Assembly: GCA_001599755.1 (NCBI GenBank)
Contig: BCHX01000001.1
Location: forward strand, 496,001 to 560,000
From: Gliomastix tumulicola
Lineage: Eukaryota > Ascomycota > Sordariomycetes > Hypocreales > Bionectriaceae
Length of the DNA stretch: 64,000 nucleotides
Direction: 5' to 3'
The notes below the pieces were generated by a model. That model searched no databases and was not told the DNA's origin. It worked only from the letters and a program-made list of their open reading frames with translations. Position 1 is the stretch's first letter, and every line of letters begins with the position of its first letter. The translations under genes were made by a program, and so were the position numbers. This document shows positions 33,491 to 44,838 of this stretch, in pieces.

Positions 33491-35690
33491 TTTGCGATGC
33501 TCGAGATTGTGTGTCGTTACGAGAGTAGAATGCTTTGACTGATGAGAAAGCCTGTGTGTTTGCGTAAAGGGCTTGCTTCGCAAAAGCTTTGATCAGCGAG
33601 ACTACTCGGGCGAGAGTTAGGTATATATCTACCAATGGTGTGTGATGGAAAATAGCTCTCGGTAGTACACTGACTTGAGAGGACAAATTGAGGATGTTTT
33701 TCACAGTTGCAGCTTCGTATCTGATGTTCCCTTCCCTTCCTCACAGGCTCGGCCTGGTGGCATCATTCGACAGGTACTCGGCGATGTAGCAAGCGAATCA
33801 CTGCTGCTTTCTACAACAATAGTCATTACGCGTGTAACGGATATCCTCTTCTGACGACGTATTTGACTGGAAGGAAGTCATGCATTCAATCGAACTCTGA
33901 GGTGACATATACTGAGTTTCGCCCCTACTTTGAATATTGCTTGTAGCCCTCATTCACAGTGTTCTTCGATTTCAGCCGTGTTACTTGCCGTGAGCATCGT
34001 AGTGACTCAGTCTCAACTGGACATTTCGTGCTGTCCATCTGTGGGTGTTGTATTACTGAACCTGTGAAGCGAAGCACGCCAAGTGACCAAAGACAATTTT
34101 CTACCATGACAGGAGCATATTTCTTAAGGCTCTTCATGACAGGCAACATTCTGCAAATTTGCGAGCCACGATGATGTTCAAGGGTCTTACAGATGCGAAA
34201 GCTGTCGGCCCATTGCCCCTGGTATCGTGTTCACATGCGCATGATTCAGGAATTGACCGACTGTGAACCAACTTTGGATTTCGTCACTGGGCAGATTTCA
34301 TCAAGAAGAAACGTCCTTGGTCTGATATGATTGTAATGGCTGCATTGACGTCGGCGGCAGAGAAAAGCGGTTCTCGTTGGGTGAATCTCTAATCACGACA
34401 TCCGAGCGACCATGACGTTCATGCATGGAAACATCCCCTGCTACGACTTGGCATCCAAGCCCTTTTATTGGATCGCGTTCTCCTTCGGTCCCTCCCTCCC
34501 TTTGCCGGACCCCCACGAGGCGTATTAAGCTTGCTTATAAGCTTGTGTACGCCACAACTGAGAAGTGCCGATCCAGTCTGCTAGCAAAGCTCTGATACTG
34601 GGACGTCTGGATTGATGGAGAATCATGAGGCTTACACGACATTTTTCTCTTGATAGTGGGTAGCACAGAGCTTCTTCTTACTCCTTGAGACAGTGTTTAC
34701 GGTGAGAGTCATGCCATCTGCCCCATCTCGTATGGAATTATACCGAGAGCATGATGAAAAATGCGTCGGCTTGTGCAAAATGACAGGCAACAGGAGAGTA
34801 GCCAAGACGACTCCCCACACACATCCAAGCCCAAAAGTAGATCTCGCAACACGCAGCGGCGATTGCGTGATCAAATATCGGGTCCCGCGAAGCCTTTTGG
34901 TGGGAGATTTCTTCTGGTTATCGCCTGTTGTTCCCATGCTAAAGCACCTCGGACCCTCTCTTGGCGAGTTGCTTCTTGCTTGGCCGTAATGAACATCAGG
35001 AGCCACTTGGTCTGCGAGTGCAAGAATGTGAGCTTGAAGCACGGATTCTGGCTGGTTCTGTTCTAGTCAAGTACCGGGACAATGATGCAATGTCTTGGAA
35101 ATGCCCCTAGCTCAGCTTGGCGTCTCCCTCCCAGCGATGGGCCGAAAGAATCAGCATCTGCACTGTACCATCGCCATGTGGTCTTCATCTTCTACGAAGA
35201 AGCATGGGGGATCTCTACTTCCCTATTATGATCACGGATGGTAGCACCTTAAATGCGTCTCCGTCACATCGGGCCTACTCAGGGTTTCATCCGCTGCTCG
35301 GGAGAGCTTCCCGAAGGGAGTCTGTCCACGCGAACGCGAAGCGTACCGACATCTTGGGGGCGGTCCCCGATGGAGGTGTGATGAACTCACATCCTCCCCG
35401 TCACGTTATTTCTCAAACGGATTGCGTTGTGGACACCTGCAGGAAGGGTAGAAGAGCCAAGAGAATATGGCGAAGCTGTCGTCCGGGGTCATTATCTAGC
35501 ACCAATCAGAGAATTCCGACGGAATAGTTGGCGCTCGCCTGTGTACATATATCTACCCGTCTGCTTTCCAATGCTACCCTCTCGTTCCCGTTTAGTTCCC
35601 CCCCAGCTCTCACTTACTGAGCCTAGTTAATCGTGTTTCGATTGCTTCCCTCTGCCATCAGCTTAGGTAAACAAACTCGACTCCCACACA
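33491..35690. other. intergenic, no recognised gene
   Basis: 2.2 kb upstream of both the small hypothetical gene (minus) and the Dal5-like transporter gene (plus). Frames such as 34632-35042 show no family feature. Confidence 0.5.
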
Positions 35691-37716
35691 ATGGCGGACG
35701 TAGAGAAGAACGACAAGGACCAGCCCGCCCCGGCGCCGGTTCCCTCCTCATCCCCATCGCGTCGGTCCTCTGACAAGGATGAGGACCGGGACGAGAAGGA
35801 CGGTGTCTACGCGAGTGGCTCCTCGCCTTCAGACGACAATCTCGAGAGCGCCCGTAACCGCATTCTCAACCAGCAAGCTCTCCAGAAACAGGAAGCCCCT
35901 ATCGTGCCCATCACCGCTCTCTTCCGAAAGCGCAAGGACTACGACCCGGACGCCGTCGCCACCCAGCCCTCGGTCTACGACGACCCCAACCTGGCCAAGT
36001 TCTTCCAGCCGCATCCGCAGTATGAGAACCGCCATCGATTTGATCCCTCCTTCCGCTGGACGTGGAAGGAGGAGCTGCCTCTCATCAACAAGATGGACTG
36101 GAAGATCACCTTGTGGGCTTGTGTCGCCTTCTTTGGGCTTGATCTCGGAAGAGGAAACCTCTCGCAGGCGAACACGGACAATTTCCTGGATGACCTCGGC
36201 ATGGACACCAACGACTACAACTTGGGGAACACAGTGTTCCAGACCTCTTTCTTGCTGGCTGAGCTGCCGTCGCAGATGATCAGCAAGAAACTTGGTCCTG
36301 ATCGTTGGATCCCGTTTATCATGTGTTCATGGAGCATCGTCTCTGGCTGTCAGTTCTGGCTCTCAGGCAGGTCATCTTTCCTCGCCACACGTGCTTTGCT
36401 CGGTATGCTTCAGGGTGGTTTCATCCCCGACGTCGTCCTTTACCTCACCTACTACTTCAAGTCGAGCGAGCTCCCTTTCCGACTCGCGCTCTTCTGGACG
36501 GTCCGTCGTATTACTGATATCGTTGCGCCATTGTTGGCCTTTGGTGTTCTGCGTATGCGTGGAATCCATGGGTACGAAGGCTGGCGCTGGCTCTTCCTGC
36601 TCGAGGGTATCATCATGCTCTCCATCGGTATCTGGTCCATCTTCATGATGGCCCCCTCTCCGACCCAGACTAAGCGCTGGTATCGCAAGAACGGATGGTT
36701 CAACGAGCGCGAGGAGAAGATCCTGGTCAACCGCATTCTCCGCGATGACCCGTCCAAGTGCGACATGCATAACCGACAAGCCATCACGCCCAAGCTGCTC
36801 TGGAAGTCCCTCAAGGACTGGGAGCTCTGGCCTATCTATCTCTTCGGTCTCATCTGGGAGATCCCACCCGGACCTCCCGATCAGTACCTCACGCTCACGC
36901 TGCGGTCGCTCAACTTCGATACGTTCAATGCCAACCTGCTGAGTATCCCCGCGCAGGCCGGCGGTGCTATCATGATGATGATCACCACCTACCTGTCCGA
37001 GAAATGGGACACACGGGCGCTCTTTGGCATGTTCACGCAGTTCTGGTACCTTCCCAACCTCGTCGCCATGGCTGTTCTGCCCTCGACTTCCGGTGCCTGG
37101 GCTCAGTACGCTGTCGTCACAGTTCTGCTGTCTTACCCCTCACGTGAGTGTCTTCGCCCCTGAGTACAATTATACAAAGAAATGCTAATTGCGTCTTGCA
37201 GCACATGCCATGCACGTGGCTTGGGCCAGTAGAAACTCGAACTCTGTCCGTACGAGAGCCGTGTCTTCTGCCCTTTACAAGTACGTTCCCTTCCAACTGA
37301 AAAATGAGGGATCGTCGCTGACCGTTCTATTACAGCATGATGGTTCAGCTTGCCAGAGTCATCTACTCCAACATCTACCGTGAAGATGACAAGCCCGAGT
37401 GTAAGCTTGCCTCCCTTATTCCATGTCTTCCACGCAGTTGGGCTGATATGTTGCCTGCAGACCGCCGAGGAAACCGCGTCCTGATTGGGATCAACTGCAT
37501 GAACCTGTGCATCTACGCGCTCGCTAAGCTGTTCTACATGTACATCAACAAGAAGCGCGAGAAGGAGTGGAATGCATTGACCGAGGAGGTTGGTTTCTTG
37601 AGGATTCCTTCACGCATAGTCTCGACTGACAAGTCCAAAAACAGGAGAGACTCAACTATCTCGAGACAACTTCGGATGTGGGAAGCTCGAGGAAGGACTT
37701 CCGCTTCGCTCACTAG
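35691..37716 (+). CDS. MFS transporter, Dal5/allantoate permease-like anion:cation symporter family
   Basis: Five exons (35691-37143, 37202-37280, 37336-37400, 37461-37588, 37645-37716) give 598 residues. The protein has a hydrophilic N-terminal tail of about 125 residues rich in Ser/Asp/Glu, then about twelve membrane helices. Characteristic segments are WKITLWACVAFFGLDLGRGN, FQTSFLLAELPSQMISKKLG with PDRWIP, and FIPDVVLYLTYYFKSSELPF. The C-terminal junctions restore family sequence (SNIYREDDKPEYRRGNRVL, spread over the last splices). Family members import small organic acids, vitamins, dipeptides or allantoate across the plasma membrane. The substrate is not predictable. It lies 5.8 kb from the regulator of the catabolic-type cluster; I did not find the cluster motif upstream, so membership is not supported. 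Confidence 0.9.
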
Positions 37717-38116
37717 ATCTCGAATGGTATACCAATGCTCCAAAGCGAGTGGGATCCTCGGCAGCTATGTGACCGGGACCAAACCTGCTAAGTTATGGCT
37801 ATGAGAAATTACACAGGGTGCATCATGTCTGGGGACCTCGAGCTTGAATTCAGTTGCTTTCAAAGAAAGGAATTACAATGATAGAATAATTATCACATCC
37901 CAGCACTCTTGGCATGCCTCTGTTTTTTTCGCGCCTAACTCATGACAAGTCTGGCAGCTGGCCTGCTAGCAGGACCATATTAGACATTTGCCTCTAGCTG
38001 CAAATTGCCAACGATGCGACCGTAGTATTCTAGGGCGAAAGGTCTGATTTGCATGTATTCTCTGGTAATCTAAAAGACTGTCTCCTCTCGCACTTCTAGG
38101 CCTTATGGTAAAGATT
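37717..38116. other. convergent intergenic region
   Basis: 3' flanks of the Dal5-like gene and of the small hypothetical gene; nothing recognised. Confidence 0.55.
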
Positions 38117-38559
38117 CTAGCTAATTGGCTCAATGCCCAGGCTCCCGAGGCCTTTATCTTCGTCATTGAGATATTCAACAATAGTGGCAAGATCATTCGG
38201 CTCAGAAATCTTGAAAATGGCACTGTCGATAGCGTTGTAAAGGTAGAAGTTTGAAGGCGAACCCGCCTCGAACAGGCTCATTGCCTGTCCCATTGCCGGG
38301 TCCATCCCGTAGAGCGGCTTGATATCAGAGCTGTCAAGGCCAGAAGATGCCAAAACCTCATGTACTATGGCGCCAGGGCCCCAGGTCATATCACCGCCGA
38401 TGTCCTCGTAATCGTTGGTCCATCCTGGAGGGGCAGGCAACTGATTCTCGGGTTAACAAGAAGGTCATATGATGGATGGTATGTCTCTCGTGTTGATCTC
38501 ACCTCGGCTCCTGTAACGAGCCTCCCGTCCTCAATCTTGATACTTGGCAGGGCGCTCAT
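38117..38559 (-). CDS. small hypothetical protein, two exons
   Basis: Exons 38559-38503 and 38440-38117 give 126 residues. The splice joins EDGRLVTGAE to LPAPPGWTNDYEDIGGDM with a normal GTGAGA donor and CAG acceptor. The product is acidic, with no signal peptide or membrane helix. Its C-terminus (ATIVEYLNDEDKGLGSLG) looks helical. I do not recognise a family. The exon structure and coherent composition argue for a genuine fungal gene. Confidence 0.55.
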
Positions 38560-39904
38560 GGTGCAGAATGAAGAGTGTAAACGGAGCAATTGAAGCAGTG
38601 TCTGTTGTACAGGTCAGTGAGAATGATGCGACAAAACTGTCCCTTGGTGGGAGAGTGTCCGATTCTTATATACTTGGCCGATGGGGATCGTCTTGCTTTC
38701 TCAGCTCAGGCGGTCCCGCGCGTGGTCCCATTAAGGAAGGGAAGTGCAGGAGCCCACGGCTGAATTTGCGAGCTAGTCGTGACTCTGCATTAGTTGCATA
38801 CCGGAATGGCATCACCTCGGGATAACGACTGGCGATATCTGCGGCAACGAAGTTGATCGTTTGGTCATGAAAAGCAATGGACAGCTACGTGTCTCCATGA
38901 CGCCACGGCCGTAGGTAGAGCACTAGCTTGAAAGGGAATCAGCAGCGCATAAGATCTGTCAAGACTAGGTCTTGGAATGAAGTGAGGAAGGTGAAAGGGC
39001 ACGTAGAAGGTAGCGTATCAGGTGCGAGGCACTGGCGAACACGTAGCTAGGGGTGGGTGTGTGACTGTATTAATCTCTGAGGCTCCTGCTAGGTCTGACC
39101 GCCCGGCCTGCTTTTATGCTTTATCTCTCTCCACGTGACTTCCCCACTCAGGTCTAGGGTAAATGGTGAACCGGCTTCTGACAAGATCACACTCGTGTAG
39201 GTAGTGAGAGAGGCGACGGTGGCAGATTTAGTCTGACGGATGGAGCTGGGCACATGCGCCCGGTTACTGACCGCTTTTGAAGCGCTACTCCGACGTTCAG
39301 CGCCCGCACATCTTAAGCCGCGTCCATGACTGGGCTCAAGAACGGTCATTGATGACATATCTCACCCGTGCGGACTTTGTGTCTGTGCCCAGGGAATGTT
39401 TTGTGTGAGTGGAGAAACATTTTGGACAGTCAGTCCTCCGTAGAGCCCAGCAAACCATATCACGATATTCACGGTTCGCGAAATCTGCGGTGGTTCGCTT
39501 TCGAACAAGGCGACGGCACCATACCCAGAACAGTCGAATGTACGCCTTCATGGAGCCAGCCAAATGCGTTGGTCTTTCTTGATTTGCCCAGAATTGCACT
39601 TTACAATATTGCCCGAAATCTTCTGACAGGCGTTATTGGGGTCCATTAAGGCCGCAATGGCCGAGGGCAGACGAGCACGAGTGCATTTAAAGGATGGGTT
39701 TCCCACATCTGCAATTCGTAAACTAATGCTGGCTTTCTTTCTCAACCACTCCCAGTTTCTGTATAGCTTTTTCGACGTGGACTATTGACGCTGGCCAACA
39801 GCAGTCACCATCACATATCCAATCATTTCCGAGTCGGTCAGGCGTCGTCACACAAGAACCATCACGCTCAGAAATCGCCGGCACCCTCCCCCAGATCCTT
39901 CACC
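38560..39904. other. divergent intergenic region
   Basis: 1.3 kb between the small hypothetical gene (minus) and the Clr5-ankyrin gene (plus); nothing recognised. Confidence 0.5.
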
Positions 39905-42900
39905 ATGGAAGATCCTTGGGTCGCCAATGCGTCACTCATCAAGAAGCTTTACCAGGAAGAGAGAAGAAGTCTCAAGGATGTAAAGGACGTCTTGGAGACG
40001 GAGTATAGCTTTCCGCACCATCCGTAAGTTGCGCAATATCAGTGGATCTTCAACGGCTGTTAACTGTTCCTCGAGGATCTCCACGTGGGAGACAAAACTA
40101 CGAGAGGTTCTACAGCTGCGGAAAAAGTTAAAGAACCAGGATTGGGCGCAAATTTGGTTGTACACCCTGTCCCGGGGCTACAAGAAGAAGGAGTTTGATG
40201 TCTACCTCAATGGTACCTTGATACCATGGGTCAAGGCGTGGAAAGAAATTCGGCGCTCAAATGCTCATAAGCTGAGGCCTTGCAGTTAGTGGGCCTTTCC
40301 CTCGAAAAAGAAAGCATGAACATCTCTAACAGTAAGCATTCAGCGAATCATCAAATCAGCTTGCCTCGAGATGTCACAGTCTTAACTCGAGCGCGGGCAT
40401 CCACTCCGCCCACGGATCTCACGACCACAGGTTCTAGTGATTCCAGTCTGGTACCAGCCACAGTGCTCAACGAGAGCATCCAACTGGAATCGAGATGCCA
40501 AACCCAAATCATCGTCTCGGGTGCCGCATATGTCGAGTTGATTCATGAGACGCTTCCATGGAACATATTTCGACAGACTGTTCTCAGTAAGTGGATCAAT
40601 ATTCACATTAAAGATTGCCCACCCTAACATTCAACAATAGTGTGCCTGAATAACGGCCAATCAATTACATGTGAGAGGGAGATCAACGGCATCTCTTTCA
40701 CTTACATGCCGCAAGACGGCTTCTTCGAGGATATGCACGAGAGCCTTCTTCATCGAGTCTCCGACACGGTGTATCCTTCTCTATGGACGTTGACAGAGCG
40801 AGCTGCCCCTCGGGATGCGTCGTCAGCCACGCACTTTTGGTACGAACATCTAGCAATGCTTACATATATCCTTTCCAATCAACTGTATGGATGGGGAGAT
40901 GGTTTGAAGCTTTTCACCCTATTGGGAAAGGTCTTGGAGCAACTACCTCCAAGCGTCATTGTCACAACGTTCCGAGGCCATTCGATTTCGATCAGAGCTT
41001 TATGGGACCGTTTTGTCTCCTCAGTGCCTGAATATCTTCTGAAAGGTCGAGGAAGGCACGGAAGAGAACTATTCGATCTCGACGCAATTGGCATGATTAT
41101 CAGTATCGTCTTGACTATCCACCCAGACTGGGTCGAAGGCTCCGAGGATGAGCTACTGATCCTAGCCGCACTGTTGGGAAAGGTGGACTTAATTAGGCGC
41201 TTGTTGAACCAAGGCTGTCGATTCCGTTCCTGCCTGAAGCTGTTCGCCTGTACCACCCCAATCATTAGGGCCACCATCGCCGGAGCGGATGACTGCGTCA
41301 AACATTTGATTGACTGTTGCGACATCAATGCACCAGGGGTAAACCTCACCCTGGACTATGGAAGGGAGGAATCCGACGAATGGCCGACTTTGATCACATC
41401 TCAGTTTGTGCTCTTCCTTCACTATTTTTGGTCGCTTCCCTTCAGCGATCGGATGCCAAGTTTCAATACGACGCTCCAGTTGTTGATCAATTCCGGCGCT
41501 GATGTGGATGCAATCTATCCCATCGAGCTATGTATGATGGAGGAGGCTCGCGCCCCCGAAGGCTTTCTCGCAGACGTTCCCGAGAACTGGCAACCAACAT
41601 GCCTCGACGTTGCTTTTTACCTGTCGAAACAGGATTTCTTCCAAATGCAGGCAGTCAGCTCAAGGAGAACGAATACTTTATCTCGATCTGGAACTTGCAC
41701 AGCCACGCTGAGAGGCAGAGATGCCTTGGATGATTATCTCCTTTCTCAACACGCAGTCCCTTTATTCGCAAAGCAACAGTTCGTCGAGATTGTGTTATTG
41801 GAACAGTTCATGATTCGACGCCACCGCCGTAACGCCAACCTCAACTCAGACGGTTCTAAGGTTGCAAGAAGCTTACTCGAATACGGTATAGGAATCGGGC
41901 ATGTCATGTCAGGCGTCGACATATCATCAACCTTGTTAAGAATATGGCTCAGGAGCCACGACGAATACGGCTTGACTGAGGATCTTGAGCATATTTTGAT
42001 TGAACTGAGTCAGTTACAACTGAATATCTCTCCCGAAGTGTTGATGGAGTGCATGGAGTCGGATGGCATAGAGGGACTTGCGATGCTCGAGAAGCACACC
42101 ATTTTGAGCAGAGAGGTGGTCAGATCGCTCGGAGCCCCTGCCATTGCACGGGCAGCACGCCATAAAAATTACAAGGCTGTAGTTTGGCTACTCCACCTGG
42201 AAGTTGACCTCAATGCAGAATTCAAGAATCGCCATGGAGTTCAGTCGACAGTGATATCCCACTGTCTCGTGGGCGGCGACCAAGTACCCGCGCCATTGGA
42301 CATTTGTCGGCTTTTGATCAGTTCTGGAGCAGAGCTGAGATATAATGCCTCTGACACAACCTGCTACCACCTTTTGAAAGCAACGTTACGAAGTAACTAT
42401 CACGGCCTTACGGACGTCATTCGCTTTTTTCAATCGTATCCAGAAGACCTTCAGAAGATCACGAGGGCAGAATGGGTTCACCTTCTTCGGCTTATGCTCA
42501 GGCGTTTCGACTTTAATAAAGATTACCAGGGAGTTATTGACGATCTATTTCGCCAATATTTCAGCTTTGAAGACGGCCCAATCCTGTCCGTAGCGATTGC
42601 CGCTCGCTTACCGTCAAAGATGATCCAATCCTTCATTGACCAGGGCGTTGACGTAAATGAGGAGGACCCGGACCTGGGGCCTCCACTGTGCGTTGCCATC
42701 AGTCGGAAACGATTTGAATGGGTGTGGAAGCTCATCGAAGCAGGTGCTGACATCAATGCCACAGTTGACATTTCGGGGGGCAACATACTCACCCAGGCAT
42801 GTTCACTATATGTCTCGTCCCCAAGCGAGAAACGCCAAAAGATGGATCTGATAAGGCATCTCCTCAAACATGGCGCAGACATCAATGGCGGTGGCAGGCT

Positions 42901-43366
42901 ATCTGAGCCATTGTGTTTGTCCACTCCGCTGGGGGCCTGCGCCGTCGAAGGCGACGTGGAAACGGCCAGCTTCCTTTTGCAACATGGCGCTGACCCGAAT
43001 GCTTTTACCTGTACACTCGTCGATGAGGGCTGGTTTTTCACGGCATTAGATTTGGCTGTATACTTTCGTAGAATAGACATGGTACAGCTACTCCTCAAAG
43101 CAGGAGGTCTCAGCCACAGGCCCGGCTCAACTGGCTACGATGGGTGTATAGCCAAGTTACCGAACCAACGCCGGACTGCAGTTGTGGAGTTGATCCGTCA
43201 GCACATTCTCTTCAACGAGGGGGGGTTCAGAGAAAACGTGGGCCTCGGAATTCGGCATCAATCAATGATCGGTCAAATTGAGCGACAAGCAATAATGTTA
43301 AACCAGCTTGCAGCTGCTGCCTTGGAGAGGAGGACTCAGGGGAAGGGGGAGGAAATTGCGTCATGA
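39905..43366 (+). CDS. Clr5-domain protein with ankyrin repeats
   Basis: Four exons (39905-40023, 40076-40284, 40344-40586, 40641-43366) give 1098 residues. The N-terminus is a Clr5 domain (WVANASLIKKLYQEERRSL, then STWETKLREV across the first splice), a fungal domain found at the head of many ankyrin and TPR proteins. A Ser/Thr-rich linker follows, then a long helical region. C-terminal ankyrin repeats appear as LLINSGADVDA, VDLNAEFKNRHG, LISSGAEL, FIDQGVDVNEEDPDLGPPL, LIEAGADINATVDISGGNIL, LLKHGADINGGGRLSEPL and LLQHGADPNAFT. The third exon boundary was chosen for its branch site (CTAAC) and frame; a weaker alternative donor exists at 40238. Such proteins are thought to bind partners or regulate heterokaryon or stress responses, but no function can be assigned here. 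Confidence 0.8.
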
Positions 43367-43426
43367 GTTTGGTAATGAGGTACAGAGATTTCTAGTTTAG
43401 TAACCTGCGCCACGCTTTGAACAGGC

Positions 43427-43609
43427 ATGTGCTCTACAGATCCTGAAGGGAGGATGATCTTTTGTCTCTACTATGCTCATGAAGGTAACCACAAGTGTCA
43501 AAATTTCAACACCATCAGACTACAGAGTGTCACCTACGGCGGACCATGTAATTGCCCAAGTGCCAACTCCTTTTATAGTAGTAACGAGAAGGCGTGCGTA
43601 GCATCTTAA
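43427..43609 (+). CDS. possible small cysteine-rich protein or exon
   Basis: 60 residues with six cysteines, including YGGPCNCPSANSFYS. There is no signal peptide, but an intron acceptor (GAACAG) lies immediately upstream, so a first exon could be missing. It could equally be a chance ORF downstream of the ankyrin gene. Confidence 0.2.
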   Translation: MCSTDPEGRMIFCLYYAHEGNHKCQNFNTIRLQSVTYGGPCNCPSANSFYSSNEKACVAS

Positions 43610-43722
43610 CAGGAATCGCTGTGTTAATTCGCTGCTATCTAGGATATTCGCCGCTAGCACAATATGCATGAGATTACATGGAAGCACGCCGCACGAAAGC
43701 CCTCTCAGCCGCTTCTCCTCCC

Positions 43723-44838
43723 TTATCCGCGGATCACGGAGATGAAGTATGTAGCCGGTTCCATCCAGAACTCCATCTCAACCTCAGTCAACCCGCGCCT
43801 CTGTGCTATTCTCCGCGTCTGATCGAGATAAGCCTGCCGAAACACCCTCCACAGTACTTTGCCCCGGGCCCGGCGCGGAAAGTAGCCCTCGTTACTCCAA
43901 TACGCCTCTTTCCACTTCCTCAGTCCGCTCAGATCAGCCGCGGCATGCTGGCAGCGGTGGAAGTGTGTCATCCAGAGCCGGTGGCTCCCAAATTGCAGTA
44001 ACTGCCAGGCACGGCTGCCCTCCGAGCCAGCCCCGCGAGGGCCGCCGAGGACAAACCGGACGCCTGCGCCGTCGAGCTGGAGCTCGCGGTGAAGTGTCGC
44101 AAGCGCCAGCCCTATGTACGCGGCGTACGTAAACACGGGGAGCCCCAGGTCCGTCATCTGGGCCGAGTTGAGGGAGAAATCTCTCAGCGTGAAGGGTCCA
44201 TCCTCCTCTTTGGCCTCATCCGAGTCTTCCTTCCAAAGCTCGCTAAGATCCATGTTTATATCCCATAGAGGCACTTGCACGTGCCGGAGCGCAAGCCCGA
44301 GTTTTACGTGGGCTAAGCAGATTCTGTTTGCGGGATTCTGCTTGGCGTCTTCCTGCTGGTGCTCTGGGCAGTATTTGTTGACGAGGAGGTTGCGTGCGTG
44401 TTCCGACAATGATGGAATCCACTCGCTCACGAACGCATCCCCCAGGCCGACGCCAGGATGTCCCGGGAGTCTGATCAATCTGGGTTGAGCGACGTAAATC
44501 CGGGGACTGTCCCACCGGAAGGCTTGCTAGGCCAGCTGCTGATTGCTGAATGCGGTTTGGGCAGAGTCGGGATCGTGGCTGAAGATTTTCAGCATGAGTG
44601 ATTTGGGTCTATGAAGTCGATTGGGCCTCTGGAGAGCCCGCCAGTTGATGAGTTTGTGGGCTTCGTTTTCCGAATCGTAGGAGACCAGGTCGGCGTCGCT
44701 GGTATCGGGCTTGTCGGCCTCGTAAGCATTCCGAAGAACCCATGATGATCCAGACTGGCCGGTCTTGAGAACGTCGAGCTTGGCATCTCTCTTTTCCTGC
44801 GTCTCCGGAGAAGGCGTATTTGCAGAATCGCTAGTCAT
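43723..44838 (-). pseudogene. DUF3669-like fungal protein interrupted by an in-frame stop
   Basis: A frame from ATG 44838 runs 103 codons to TAG at 44527-44529. The same frame then continues without another stop to 43723 (QAFRWDSPRIYVAQPRL onward). The downstream part resembles the DUF3669 domain of fungal proteins, with FTYAAYIGLALATLHREL, VRFVLGGPRG, WMTHFHRCQHAA and a C-terminal YFISVIRG. No plausible intron removes the stop: the nearest upstream GT on this strand is about 155 bp away and is a poor donor. The TAG could have arisen from CAG by a CpA-to-TpA change of the repeat-induced-mutation type. It is either a recently broken gene or two adjacent partial genes. The function of DUF3669 is unknown. 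Confidence 0.55.
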
